Source of the DNA: Kiloniellaceae bacterium
GTDB taxonomy: Bacteria; Pseudomonadota; Alphaproteobacteria; Kiloniellales; J153
Direction: 5' to 3'
Assembly: GCA_021776115.1 (NCBI GenBank)
Contig: JAJFGN010000070.1
Coordinates: 62,001 to 126,000 of the forward strand
DNA: 64,000 bases
The notes beneath the pieces are model-generated. The model worked only from the letters and a program-made list of their open reading frames with translations, made no database searches and was not told where the DNA came from. Positions 16,083-24,534 of this stretch are shown in pieces. The translations under genes were made by a program, and so were the position numbers. Position 1 is the first letter of the stretch. Every line of letters begins with the position of its first letter.

Positions 16083-16574
16083 TCAGCTTTTGGGCGCGAG
16101 GCCATCTTCGTCGTCCAGCAGCCGCGCCAGACGGGCCTGCTCTTCCGGGTCGAGGGGCGCGAACCCATGTGCGCTGGCGGCCGGGCGGCGGCGCAGGTAG
16201 ACCGCGACTCCGATCACCCCCAGCGCCAGGATCAAGCCTGGCCCGAACCACAGAAAATAGGTTTCCGGTTTGAACGGCGGCCTCAGGAGGACGAAATCGC
16301 CGTAACGCGCAACGATGTAGGCGCGCACCTCGTCGTCGCTGTCGCCCGCCACTAAGCGCTCGCGCACCAGCAGGCGCAGGTCGCGGGCCAGCCCCGCGTT
16401 CGAATTGTCGATCGATTGGTTCTGACACACCAGGCAACGCAAACCGGTGGAGATATCGCGCGCGCGCGCCTCCAGGACCGGGTCGTCCAGCATTTCGTCG
16501 GGGTTGACCGCGCCGGCGGGAGCTGCGGCGAAAGCCAAAACAATCAGCAGAATGGTGGCGAGCCCACGTCTCAT
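16083..16574 (-). CDS. ccmH: Cytochrome c maturation protein CcmH (CycL)
   Basis: 163 residues from ATG 16574, which overlaps the ccmG stop as ATGA. Signal peptide MRRGLATILLIVLAFAAAPA, then ARDISTGLRCLVCQNQSI with the LRCxxCQN motif (C47, C50), then a helix YFLWFGPGLILALGVIGVAVYL and RRRP. CcmH is a membrane-anchored thiol-disulfide protein that keeps apocytochrome c haem-binding cysteines reduced. This is the short form without the CcmI/TPR part found in E. coli CcmH. No ccmI follows: the operon ends here at a strong terminator. Confidence 0.95.
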   Translation of the reverse strand: MRRGLATILLIVLAFAAAPAGAVNPDEMLDDPVLEARARDISTGLRCLVCQNQSIDNSNAGLARDLRLLVRERLVAGDSDDEVRAYIVARYGDFVLLRPPFKPETYFLWFGPGLILALGVIGVAVYLRRRPAASAHGFAPLDPEEQARLARLLDDEDGLAPKS

Positions 16575-17155
16575 CCGCGCAACTCCTCGATCAGGGGAAG
16601 GATAGTCCGCTCCAAGGCATCCTTGTCGATGGGCCCCCAATGGCGGTAGCGGATGCGGCCGGTCCCGTCGATCACAAAGGTCTCCGGCACACCGGAAACG
16701 CCCCAATCGATACCGATTCGCCCCTTCTCGTCGGTGCCGATGCGCGTGTAGGGATTGCCCAGATCCCGCAACCACGCGCTCGCCTCCTCGGGCTTGTTCT
16801 TATAATTGAGACCGAAAATCGCAACTTCCCCACGCTGCGCCAGATCCATCAGGAAGGGATGTTCGGCCCGGCAGGGGATGCACCAAGAAGCGAAGACGTT
16901 GAACAGAGTGACTTGGCCCGATTTCAGATCGGCCGTCGCCAGACCCGGCACCGCCGTTCCCGCGAGTGGGCCGGCCGTAAACTCGGGCGCTGGCTTGTCG
17001 ATCATCACCGACGGCAGGACGCGTGGGTCGCGCTCCGGATTTAGGCCCCAAAGGAAATATCCCGACACGACAACGAAGAACAAGATCGGCGCCAGATAAA
17101 TCAAGCGCCGCGCCACTATTCCGTCCTTGATAGTGTCTTTCGCTGTTGCACTCAT
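16571..17155 (-). CDS. ccmG: Thiol:disulfide interchange protein CcmG/DsbE
   Basis: 194 residues. One N-terminal membrane anchor (YLAPILFFVVVSGYFLWGL) and a periplasmic thioredoxin domain with active site WCIPC (C92, C95), preceded by GQVTLFNVFAS. The family's GVSGVPETFVIDGTGRIRYRHWGPI stretch is present. CcmG reduces apocytochrome c or CcmH during haem attachment. It overlaps ccmF upstream (ATGA) and ccmH downstream (ATGA), so the genes are translationally coupled. Confidence 0.95.
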   Translation of the reverse strand: MSATAKDTIKDGIVARRLIYLAPILFFVVVSGYFLWGLNPERDPRVLPSVMIDKPAPEFTAGPLAGTAVPGLATADLKSGQVTLFNVFASWCIPCRAEHPFLMDLAQRGEVAIFGLNYKNKPEEASAWLRDLGNPYTRIGTDEKGRIGIDWGVSGVPETFVIDGTGRIRYRHWGPIDKDALERTILPLIEELRG

Positions 17156-19128
17156 GCCTGCGCCGCCGCAAGCGTCGGGGGCCGTTTGCGCCTGGGCGCG
17201 CCGACCCGCAGCCGCCGGTCGCTAAGCGAGATCACGCCACCCAGCATCATCATCAGCGAGCCGATCCAAATCCAGGGCACCAGGGGCTCGAAGAAGATGC
17301 GTACGGTCTGGCCGCCCTTGCCGTCCGGGTCGCCGATCGCGGTATAAAGGTCGGCCAAGGCCGTCGTGTAGATGGCCGCCTCTGTCGTCGGCGTGTTCTG
17401 CACCGTGTAGATGCGCTTCTCGGGCTTTTGCTCGGTGACGGCTTTACCGTCGCGCGTGACAGTAATGGTGGCGGTATCGCTAATGTAATTCGGGCCTTTG
17501 ATGCGCTCGACTTTCTCGAGGCGGTAATCGTATCCCGCGACCGAGGTGGTATCGCCCGGGCGCATGATAAGAATTTCCTCAACCTTCCAGGTCGAGGAAG
17601 CGACCATGCCGGCGATGACGACCGCCATGCCGGCATGGGCAAGGGTCATGCCGTGGGCGGAGCGCGGCAATCCGATAGCGCGGCGCAGGGAATCGCCCGG
17701 TGCCGTTTGAAACAGCTTTATCCGCCCGCTCCATTCGATAACGGCGCCGGCGAACAACCACACCGCCAAGCCCATGGCTAAGACGGGGATGACGGGCCCC
17801 TGTTGCATATAAAGCGTGATGGCGGTGGCAAGGATCGCGGCCAGGAACGCGAATTTAAGGCGTCCGACGACACCGGCGAGGTCGGTGCGTTTCCACGACA
17901 GGAACGGCCCGAGCGCCATCGCAGCGACCAGCGGGGTCATGATCGGCAAGAAGGTCAGATTGAAGAAAGGCGCCCCGACCGTGGCCTTGTAACCGAAAGT
18001 TTCGGCGATGAGCGGGTACATCGTGCCCAGAAAAACGGTCGCGCAAGCGACCGAGAGCAGCAGGTTGTTCAAGATCAAGCCGCCTTCGCGGCTGACCGGC
18101 GCGAAAAGGCCGCCGGCTTTCAAGGCCGGTGCCCGCACGGCGTAAAGGATCAGCGATCCGCCGATGGTCACAACCAGCAATGCCAGAATGAAGAGCCCGC
18201 GTTCCGGATCGGTCGCGAAGGCATGAACCGAGGTTAGCAGGCCGGAGCGCACGACGAAGGTGCCGATCAGGGACAAGGAGAATGTCAGGATCGCGAGCAA
18301 TATGGTCCAGGATTTCAACGCGTCCCGTTTCTCGACCACGATCGCGGAATGCAGCAGGGCCGTGCCCATCAGCCAGGGCATGAAGGAGACGTTTTCGACC
18401 GGATCCCAGAACCACCAGCCGCCCCAACCCAACTCGTAATATGCCCACCAGCTACCCAGCGCGATACCCCCGGTTAGGAAACACCAGGCCGCCAAGGTCC
18501 AGGGCCGCACCCAGCGTGCCCAGGCGGCGTCGACGCGGCCCTCGATTAAGGCCGCGATGGCGAAAGAAAAAGCGATCGAGAAGCCGACATAGCCCATGTA
18601 GAGCATGGGCGGATGGAACGCGAGGCCGGGATCCTGCAACAGCGGGTTCAGGTCGTTGCCGTCGAGCGGCGGCGGAAACACGCGCTCGAATGGGTTCGAG
18701 GTGAAGAGACTGAAAGTCAAGAAGCCGATCGCGATCCAGGCCTGCACCGACAGCACCCGGGCGCGCAGGGCCGGCGGCAAGTTACCGCCGAACAGCGCGA
18801 CGGCGGCGCCGAAAACGGCCAGGATTACGACCCACAGGAGCATGGAGCCCTCATGGTTGCCCCAGGTCGCGCTAATCTTGTAGAGCATCGGCATGGCCGA
18901 ATTCGAGTTAAGCGCGACGTTAACCACGGTGAAGTCGGAGGTCACATACGCATGCATCAAGGCCAGGAATGCGGCCAGGGCGAAAGCGAGCTGAAGGATC
19001 GCGGTCGGCACCGCCGAGGCCATCCAGGCGTCGTGGCCGCGCGCCGCGCCGATCATCGGCAGGGTGCCCTGCACTAGTGCGACCGCCAAGGCCAGAATCA
19101 GGGCGAACAAACCAATTTCTGGAATCAT
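17152..19128 (-). CDS. ccmF: Haem lyase subunit CcmF
   Basis: 658 residues from ATG 19128, overlapping the ccmE stop as ATGA; an in-frame start at 19152 would lie inside ccmE. Polytopic membrane protein with the WWD haem-handling motif (WGGWWFWDPVENVSFMPWLMGTALLHS) and about 14 hydrophobic segments, beginning MIPEIGLFALILALAVALVQ. With CcmH it forms the haem lyase that attaches haem from CcmE to apocytochrome c. The C-terminal periplasmic part (DYRLEKVERIKGPNYI...) and final helix are complete. Confidence 0.96.
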   Translation of the reverse strand: MIPEIGLFALILALAVALVQGTLPMIGAARGHDAWMASAVPTAILQLAFALAAFLALMHAYVTSDFTVVNVALNSNSAMPMLYKISATWGNHEGSMLLWVVILAVFGAAVALFGGNLPPALRARVLSVQAWIAIGFLTFSLFTSNPFERVFPPPLDGNDLNPLLQDPGLAFHPPMLYMGYVGFSIAFSFAIAALIEGRVDAAWARWVRPWTLAAWCFLTGGIALGSWWAYYELGWGGWWFWDPVENVSFMPWLMGTALLHSAIVVEKRDALKSWTILLAILTFSLSLIGTFVVRSGLLTSVHAFATDPERGLFILALLVVTIGGSLILYAVRAPALKAGGLFAPVSREGGLILNNLLLSVACATVFLGTMYPLIAETFGYKATVGAPFFNLTFLPIMTPLVAAMALGPFLSWKRTDLAGVVGRLKFAFLAAILATAITLYMQQGPVIPVLAMGLAVWLFAGAVIEWSGRIKLFQTAPGDSLRRAIGLPRSAHGMTLAHAGMAVVIAGMVASSTWKVEEILIMRPGDTTSVAGYDYRLEKVERIKGPNYISDTATITVTRDGKAVTEQKPEKRIYTVQNTPTTEAAIYTTALADLYTAIGDPDGKGGQTVRIFFEPLVPWIWIGSLMMMLGGVISLSDRRLRVGAPRRKRPPTLAAAQA

Positions 19129-19574
19129 TTTGAACCCTCTTCGTCGCGCCATACACCGGATTCTTTCAAGGCGTCGGCCACCTCGCGCGGCATATAAGTT
19201 TCATCGTGCTTGGCCAGGACCTCTCGTGCGACAAAAGTCCCGTCCGTGCCCAGGTCGCCTTCGGTAATGACACCTTGGCCCTCGCGGAACAGGTCGGGCA
19301 GGATGCCGCGATAGGTCACCGGCACGCTGACCGCCATATCTGTGATACTGAACTCGACCGTCAGGCCGTCACCCTGTTTCTTGACCGAGCCCTCCTCGAC
19401 CAAACCACCCAGGCGAAAGGCTCGGCCTTGGGGCGGCGCCCCGGCTTGAACCTCGCTTGGGCTATAGAAGAAGGTCACCGTTTCCTTGAGGCCGTAGAGA
19501 ACCAGGGCCACGGCAGCCGAAAGCGCCGTCAAGCCCGCCAGGACCAAGACCATGCGCCGGCGCTTGCGCGTCAT
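19125..19574 (-). CDS. ccmE: Haem chaperone CcmE
   Basis: 149 residues. Starts MTRKRRRMVLVLAGLTALSA with an N-terminal anchor, followed by an OB-fold domain. The haem-binding motif AKHDETYMP holds covalent haem ligand His123 and Tyr127. VTYRGILPDLFREGQGVITEG is the usual preceding sequence. CcmE receives haem from CcmC and carries it to the CcmF/H lyase in the periplasm. It overlaps ccmD and ccmF by 4 bases each. Confidence 0.97.
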   Translation of the reverse strand: MTRKRRRMVLVLAGLTALSAAVALVLYGLKETVTFFYSPSEVQAGAPPQGRAFRLGGLVEEGSVKKQGDGLTVEFSITDMAVSVPVTYRGILPDLFREGQGVITEGDLGTDGTFVAREVLAKHDETYMPREVADALKESGVWRDEEGSK

Positions 19575-19777
19575 GACGCCCTGCCTTCGGCGCCGGCGCG
19601 ACCGGCTTGCCGTCGAGGAGTCGTGGCCTGCATTTGCTTCAAGAGGTTCTCGTTCTCACGCAAGCGGCGCAAACTGGCGGCCAGCAGCCAGATCATGATC
19701 AGGGCGGTCACGCCGAAGGCGGGCCACACGTAGCCGCCATATCCGCCCATGGTAAAAAACTCGTTTGCCTGCTGCAT
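19571..19777 (-). CDS. ccmD: Haem exporter protein CcmD
   Basis: 68 residues, one membrane helix (VWPAFGVTALIMIWLLAASLRR) preceded by FFTMGGYGGYVWPA, the sequence typical of CcmD, and a basic C-terminal tail. CcmD is a small subunit of the CcmABCD complex and is needed to release holo-CcmE. It overlaps ccmE as ATGA. A 118-base gap separates it from ccmC upstream, longer than the other spacings in this operon. Confidence 0.93.
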   Translation of the reverse strand: MQQANEFFTMGGYGGYVWPAFGVTALIMIWLLAASLRRLRENENLLKQMQATTPRRQAGRAGAEGRAS

Positions 19778-19895
19778 AGTCCTGTTCCGCTATCTTGTTT
19801 GGCGCCTATCATTAAGTTTTTGCAGGCGCGCCTGTCACTGATCTAGCGCAAAAGTGTCCATTTCGTGGCACACCGTGGTTGCTTTGCCTGGATCG

Positions 19896-20618
19896 CTAGG
19901 AAAGCTGTGCCGCGGTGGCCGCCCGCGCGTTCAGGCGCGCGGCGATTAGCTCGCTTTTGACGCGCACCAGCATTAAGGCAAGGTAATACAGCTTGAAGCC
20001 CAGGCCCATGGCCAGCAAGGGCCACAGCATAGAGGGGTGGATGCTGGGGCCGTCCAGGCGCAAGACGCTCGCGGGTTGGTGCAGCGTGCTCCACCACTCG
20101 ACCGAGAACTTGATAATGGGCACGTTGACGAAGCCGACGAGGGCCAGAATTGCCGCGGCGCGGGCGCCACGCGTCGCGCTGTCGAAGGCGCCCATGAGGG
20201 CCATGTGCCCGAGATAGAGGAAAAACAGCACCAGGACGGATGTTAGGCGGGCATCCCAGACCCACCAGGTGCCCCACATCGGTTTTCCCCACAATGAACC
20301 TGTGACCAGGGCCAGGAAGGTGAAGCAAGCGCCGATCGGCGATGATGCTTTAGCCACCAGATCGGCGAGAGGATGGCGCCAAATCAGGGAAGAGGCGCTG
20401 GCCGCCGCGATGACGGTGTAAATGAACATTGCCATCCAGGCCGAAGGTACGTGTACGTACATAATCCGCACGCTCTCGCCCTGTTGATAATCGGCCGGCG
20501 AGACGAATAACGCCAAATACAGGCCGACCGCGATCAAGCCGGCCGCCAGCACGGCGATCCACGGCAGGATTACGTTCGACAGCCGCAGGAAGCGGCCAGG
20601 GTTAGCGAAACGATGCAT
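19896..20618 (-). CDS. ccmC: Haem transporter CcmC
   Basis: 240 residues, six membrane helices. The WWD motif is seen as GKPMWGTWWVWDARLTSVLVL, and VRIMYVHVPSAWMAMFIY is the typical conserved helix with a haem-ligand histidine. CcmC loads haem on CcmE in the periplasm. It starts MHRFANPGRFLRLSNVILPW. A strong perfect hairpin lies between ccmB and this gene (20629-20652). Confidence 0.96.
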   Translation of the reverse strand: MHRFANPGRFLRLSNVILPWIAVLAAGLIAVGLYLALFVSPADYQQGESVRIMYVHVPSAWMAMFIYTVIAAASASSLIWRHPLADLVAKASSPIGACFTFLALVTGSLWGKPMWGTWWVWDARLTSVLVLFFLYLGHMALMGAFDSATRGARAAAILALVGFVNVPIIKFSVEWWSTLHQPASVLRLDGPSIHPSMLWPLLAMGLGFKLYYLALMLVRVKSELIAARLNARAATAAQLS

Positions 20619-20628
20619 ACCGTACCTT

Positions 20629-20652
20629 ATACCAAGGAGCGTTCCTTGGTAT
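20629..20652 (-). repeat. Perfect hairpin between ccmB and ccmC
   Basis: ATACCAAGGA (20629-20638) and TCCTTGGTAT (20643-20652) are perfect 10-base arms with a 4-base loop. It stands 10 bases upstream of the ccmC start on the minus strand and has no T-run. It partly overlaps a GGTATTACC 9-mer (20648-20656) that recurs in two other intergenic places. It may affect processing of the ccm mRNA or initiation of ccmC. Confidence 0.55.
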
Positions 20653-20700
20653 TACCTTTGCGGCCCTTATTGGGCCCGGATTTGCTGCCTTGTAACCTAG

Positions 20701-21366
20701 TCATTCCATGGCCTGCCGCAAGGCCGCCGCGCCTGCGATCGGCGCCAAAACCAGGGATCCCAGGAACAAGGCACCTAGGAACATGATATGGGGCCTGGGG
20801 TTGAGGCCGCCCAGGGCGGCATCCAGCGCCGCAACTCCGAAAATCAGGATCGGAATGTTGAGAGGCAAAACCAGCAAGGGAATCAGCACCCCCCCGCGCC
20901 GCGCGCCCAAGGTCAAGGCGGCGCCGATCGCGCCGATCAGGCTCAGGCTTGGGGTGCCCAGGGCCATGGCCAGGATCAACATGGGCAGGCCTGCCGGATC
21001 CATGTTGTACAGGAGCGCCAATAGCGGCGCGGCGGCGATCAACGGCAGGCCGGTGGTGAGCCAGTGCGCCAGCGCCTTTGCTAGAACCGTCAATTCCAGG
21101 GGTTGGGGCGCCAGGACCATGAGTTCCAGCGAGCCGTCCTCGTAGTCGGCCAGAAACAGGCGCTCCAGCGATAGGAGCACGGCCAGGAGCGCGGTCACCC
21201 AGATCACGCCGGGGGCCATGCGGGCCAGCAAGTTGGCCTCCGGCCCAACGCCAAAGGGGAACAGGGCGGCGGACAGCACGAAGAACAGCACGGCCAGACT
21301 GGCATCGGCGCGCCGGCGGAGGGCCAGGCGCAGGTCGCGCGTGAGCAGGCCCAGAAAACCGCTCAC
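20701..21366 (-). CDS. ccmB: Haem exporter permease CcmB
   Basis: 221 residues from GTG 21366, which overlaps the ccmA stop as GTGA; a TTG at 21369 is an alternative. Sequence DLRLALRRRADASLAVLFFVLSAALFPFGVGPE and the LSLERLFLADYEDGSLELMVLAPQPLELTVLAK segment are characteristic of CcmB. Six membrane helices. It pairs with the CcmA ATPase in the ABC-type complex that drives release of CcmE from CcmC. The first residues VSGFLGLLTRDL fit the family start. Confidence 0.95.
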   Translation of the reverse strand: MSGFLGLLTRDLRLALRRRADASLAVLFFVLSAALFPFGVGPEANLLARMAPGVIWVTALLAVLLSLERLFLADYEDGSLELMVLAPQPLELTVLAKALAHWLTTGLPLIAAAPLLALLYNMDPAGLPMLILAMALGTPSLSLIGAIGAALTLGARRGGVLIPLLVLPLNIPILIFGVAALDAALGGLNPRPHIMFLGALFLGSLVLAPIAGAAALRQAME

Positions 21367-22031
21367 CAAGCGAACTCCGCGCCTAAGTCCGCCTCGGCGG
21401 ACCGTGCCGCCTGGGCGAAGGGCGCCAAAGCCAAGGTTTGCGCGTCTTCCAGGTCCAGCGGCGTATGGGTCGCTGCGACTACGCGTCCCCCGGCCTCGCG
21501 ATGCGCGGCAATCGCCGCGGTCAGGCGCCCCTGCGCGGCTGTATCCAGACCGACTGTCGGTTCATCGAGCAGCCATAGTTCGCCCGGCGACGCCGCCAAG
21601 CGGGCCAAGGCCAGGCGGTGCCTCTGCCCGGCGGAAAGAACCCGCCCCGGCATGTCCGCCAATTTTTCAAGGGCGAAGGCCTCAAGGCCCCGGCGCACCT
21701 CGCCCGCCGCCGCCGGGCCGTGCAGGCCTGCCCAGAAACTCAGATTCTCACGCACGCTCAGGACTGCTTTGATGCAGTCGAGGTGGCCGACATAGCGGAC
21801 CCGGGCCCGGTGCGCCTCCGGATCGTCGCCGATCGGGGTTCCGGCCCAGGACAGGCCGCCGGACGCGGGACGAATCAAGCCAGCCATAAGACGCAACAGG
21901 CTGGACTTGCCGCATCCGTTCGGCCCCACCAACACCAGCGCGCCGCCTGTGGGCACCGCAAAGCCGAGCCCAGCGAAGACGTGACGCTCGCCACGGATAC
22001 AGATCAGGTCGTGTCCTTCGAACAAGCTCAT
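21363..22031 (-). CDS. ccmA: Haem exporter ATPase CcmA
   Basis: 222 residues from ATG 22031 (MSLFEGHDLICIRGERHVFA); the frame is open further upstream but without family character. Walker A GPNGCGKSSLLRL, signature LSAGQRHRLALARLA, Walker B LWLLDEPTVGLDTAAQ, and AATHTPLDL at the switch. Hydrolyses ATP for the CcmABCD complex. It is the first gene of the ccmABCDEFGH operon; its promoter should lie in 22032-22315. Confidence 0.94.
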   Translation of the reverse strand: MSLFEGHDLICIRGERHVFAGLGFAVPTGGALVLVGPNGCGKSSLLRLMAGLIRPASGGLSWAGTPIGDDPEAHRARVRYVGHLDCIKAVLSVRENLSFWAGLHGPAAAGEVRRGLEAFALEKLADMPGRVLSAGQRHRLALARLAASPGELWLLDEPTVGLDTAAQGRLTAAIAAHREAGGRVVAATHTPLDLEDAQTLALAPFAQAARSAEADLGAEFAW

Positions 22032-22095
22032 GGGGCCTCGGCACGCGGGGTCGGCAGGCGCAGGAATCGGCGAGGCAGGGTATAGCAGACCGGGG

Positions 22096-22136
22096 CGGCC
22101 CAAAAAAGGAACGGCGGCCGCCGGGCTTTTGGGCCG
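22096..22136 (-). terminator. Candidate terminator-like hairpin upstream of ccmA
   Basis: CGGCCCAAAA (22096-22105) and TTTTGGGCCG (22127-22136) are perfect 10-base arms around 21 bases that include a second small palindrome (GGCGGCCGCC). On the minus strand the second arm contains TTTTTT. It is about 180 bases after the CoA-ligase stop at 22316 and 65 bases before ccmA, so it probably separates the two operons, though its T-run is part of the stem. Confidence 0.45.
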
Positions 22137-22315
22137 ACTGCCGCCAGAAGTTCCCAGCCAATTGGGGGGCTATCTATCGAGGCGGGCTGGACGCCTCTTC
22201 AGAGAGGGGAAGTCTCCGTACCAGAGACTATGGCCGGCCTTTGTGGTCCAACTTGGCCGCAATTAAGGCGCAAATGTGGAATTTCGATCTCGCTGGGCGG
22301 ACGCCTCCGAGAACT

Positions 22316-23575
22316 TCACTCGTAGCTTCGAGCGTACTCGATGACATTTCCGTCGTTGGCGAGGGTGCCCAGGGCATGTAGCTCGACCGCGCCCTTCATC
22401 TTGGTAACATCGTGAAGTGTTGTGGCGAGGGTCGCGGCCAAGTCCTCTTCTTGCGACAGGGCGGTGTGCGGCCCGACCTCGCAGTGCAGGGTCATGGTGT
22501 CGCTCTCGCCCGAACGGGTGACAACCAAGCGCGCCTTGGTAACCTCGGGGTGACGCTTGACGACGGTGGCGACCTGAGCCGGGTGGACGAACATGCCCTT
22601 GACCTTGGTTGTCTGGTCGGCCCGGCCCATCCAACCCTTGAGCCGCCCGTTGGTGCGCCCGCAAGGGCTTGAACCTGGCATTAGGGCCGAAAGGTCGCCG
22701 GTCGCGAAACGGATCAAGGGCGCCTCGCGGTTGAAGGTGGTGACCACGACCTCGCCGACCTCGCCCTCGGGCACGGGGTTGCCGGTGCCCGGGCGGACGA
22801 TCTCCATAATCAGGCCCTCATTGATGATCATGCCCTGATCCGCCGCCGATTCGTAGGCGATAACGCCCAGATCTCCGACCGCATAGGCCTGTAAGACCGC
22901 GATGCCGCGCTCAACGTAGTCCGCCCGTTGGCTTGGAAACAGGGCGCCGCCCGAAACCACCGCCTTTGTGATGCTGGAGCAATCGAGGCCGAGTTCGTCG
23001 CCTTTGTCGAGCAGGGTTTTCAGGAAGTCCGGGGTTCCGGTATAGCCGGCCGGGCGAAGCTGCGCGATCGCCTGAACTTGCATTTCGGTATTGCCGACAC
23101 CGGCCGCCACCACGGCGCAGCCGAGCGCGCGCAAGCCCCCATCGAGGATCCAGCCGCCCGGCGCGAGATGATATGAAAAACTGTTGTGGGCAATATCGCC
23201 GCGGCGGAACCCGGCGGCATAGAGGGCACGCGCGCAAGCCCAATAATCGTCGCGCACCGCTTCCAGCTCGTATATCGGCCCGGGCGACGCGAAAATGCGA
23301 CCAGCCGCGCCGGGCGCGATAGCGTTAAAGCCGCCCAGAGGCGGGGCGTCCGCCTGCAGGCCGGTCAGGTCGGATTTGCGGGTAAGCGGCAGGCGGGCCA
23401 AGGCATCGCGGTCGATCACCGTGGCGGGATCGATTTCCGCTAAGGTACGGGCATAAGCCGGAGCCTTGGCTATGGCGTGCGCGATTTGATCCGGCAAAGC
23501 GGCCATGAGCGCCGCCTCGCGGAGCGCCGGGTCGCGAGTTTCCAAGTCGTCGAAATGGTCATGAGGCGCGGCCAT
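22316..23575 (-). CDS. Phenylacetate-CoA ligase family (PaaK-like) protein
   Basis: 419 residues, near the normal PaaK size. Seen features: PLTRKSDL, then FASPGPIYELEAVRDDYWACARALYAAGFRRGDI, the segment GVGNTEMQVQAI..PAGYTGTPDFLKTLLDK, EGLIMEIVRPGTGNPVPEGEVGEVVVTTFNREAPLIRFATGDLSAL, and the C-terminal domain RADQTTKVKGMFVHPAQV. The usual AMP-binding loop SSGTTG is replaced by FASPGPIYE. Proteins of this family activate aromatic acids as CoA thioesters. It is the last gene of the liv-type cluster, 5 bases after livF, so its substrate is probably what that transporter brings in. Confidence 0.85.
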   Translation of the reverse strand: MAAPHDHFDDLETRDPALREAALMAALPDQIAHAIAKAPAYARTLAEIDPATVIDRDALARLPLTRKSDLTGLQADAPPLGGFNAIAPGAAGRIFASPGPIYELEAVRDDYWACARALYAAGFRRGDIAHNSFSYHLAPGGWILDGGLRALGCAVVAAGVGNTEMQVQAIAQLRPAGYTGTPDFLKTLLDKGDELGLDCSSITKAVVSGGALFPSQRADYVERGIAVLQAYAVGDLGVIAYESAADQGMIINEGLIMEIVRPGTGNPVPEGEVGEVVVTTFNREAPLIRFATGDLSALMPGSSPCGRTNGRLKGWMGRADQTTKVKGMFVHPAQVATVVKRHPEVTKARLVVTRSGESDTMTLHCEVGPHTALSQEEDLAATLATTLHDVTKMKGAVELHALGTLANDGNVIEYARSYE

Positions 23576-23580
23576 GGCGG

Positions 23581-24441
23581 TTATGCCAGCCAGCGCTTGC
23601 GCCGTTTGTAGTGCTTCACGTCGCGATAGCTACGCCGCCCGCTGGCGGATAGGCCAAGGTAGAATTCCTTGACGTCCTCGTTCGCGCGCAACGACGCGGC
23701 ATCGCCGTCCATGACGATGCGGCCGTTCTCCAGAATGTAGCCGTAGGTCGCGTATTTTAGGGCAATGTTGGTGTTCTGCTCGGCGAGCAGGAAAGTGACG
23801 CCCTCTTTTTCGTTTAGGCGTTTCACTGTCTCGAAGATCAGTTCCACCAATTGCGGCGCCAAGCCCATGGAGGGCTCATCGAGCAAGATGGTCTCGGGGC
23901 GGCTCATGAGTGCGCGGCCGATCGCGCACATCTGCTGTTCGCCGCCGGAGGTGTAGCCGGCGAGGCTGCTGCGCCGCTCCTTCAAACGCGGGAAGTAATC
24001 GTAGACCATCTCCAGGTCGCGCGCGATCGCGGCGCGCGCGCCACCGCGCGTGTAGGCGCCGGTCAGCAGGTTTTCCTCAATGGTCAAATGTTCGAAGCAG
24101 TGGCGTCCCTCCATGACTTGGATGACCCCGCGCTTGACCAATTCGTTGGGCGTGAGCTGGTCGATACGCGTGCCTTCGAACTCGATCGAACCCTTGGTAA
24201 TATCGCCGCGTTCGGCGCGCAACAGGTTGGATACCGCTTTCAAGGTCGTCGTCTTGCCGGCCCCGTTGGCGCCCAGCAGCGCAACGATTCCGCCCTTGGG
24301 CACGGTCAAGGATACGCCCTTCAGCACCAGGATGACGTGATCGTAAATGACTTCGATATTGTTGACGGCCAGCAAGGGAGCCGCGGGCGCGGCCTGCGGC
24401 GCGGTGTCGTGGGTTGCTTCTTGGATGCCAGTCATGGACAT
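23581..24441 (-). CDS. Liv-type ABC transporter ATPase (LivF class)
   Basis: 286 residues. Walker A GANGAGKTTTLKAV, signature TSGGEQQMCAIGRALM, Walker B ILLDEPSMGLAPQLVE, and LLAEQNTNIALKYATYGYILENGRIV, all standard LivF features. There is an extra C-terminal tail (GRRSYRDVKHYKRRKRWLA) seen in a subgroup of these ATPases linked to CoA-ligase genes. One of two ATPases of the transporter. Starts ATG 24441 or 24435. A strong hairpin stands between it and the binding-protein gene upstream. Confidence 0.92.
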   Translation of the reverse strand: MSMTGIQEATHDTAPQAAPAAPLLAVNNIEVIYDHVILVLKGVSLTVPKGGIVALLGANGAGKTTTLKAVSNLLRAERGDITKGSIEFEGTRIDQLTPNELVKRGVIQVMEGRHCFEHLTIEENLLTGAYTRGGARAAIARDLEMVYDYFPRLKERRSSLAGYTSGGEQQMCAIGRALMSRPETILLDEPSMGLAPQLVELIFETVKRLNEKEGVTFLLAEQNTNIALKYATYGYILENGRIVMDGDAASLRANEDVKEFYLGLSASGRRSYRDVKHYKRRKRWLA

Positions 24442-24468
24442 AGCAATCTTCGTTCAAACTAGGAGGCG

Positions 24469-24522
24469 AAAAAAAATGTCACGGAAGCCGCGGCCTCTTC
24501 CCCAAGGGGAGAGGAGGCCGCG
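24469..24522 (-). terminator. Hairpin after the Liv-type binding-protein gene
   Basis: Outer arms CGCGGCCTC (24489-24497) and GAGGCCGCG (24514-24522) plus an inner stem TCCCC/GGGGA form a long GC-rich hairpin. On the minus strand a run of eight T's (24476-24469) follows 12 bases later. It lies just 12 bases after the binding-protein stop. It may attenuate transcription into livF or protect the binding-protein mRNA end. Confidence 0.6.
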
Positions 24523-24534
24523 CACCCGATCGGA

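Noticed and set aside
19843-20328. Minus-strand 161-codon frame reaching into the ccmC-ccmD gap
   Set aside because: It overlaps ccmC in another frame, is His/Pro/Arg-rich and lacks any conserved pattern.
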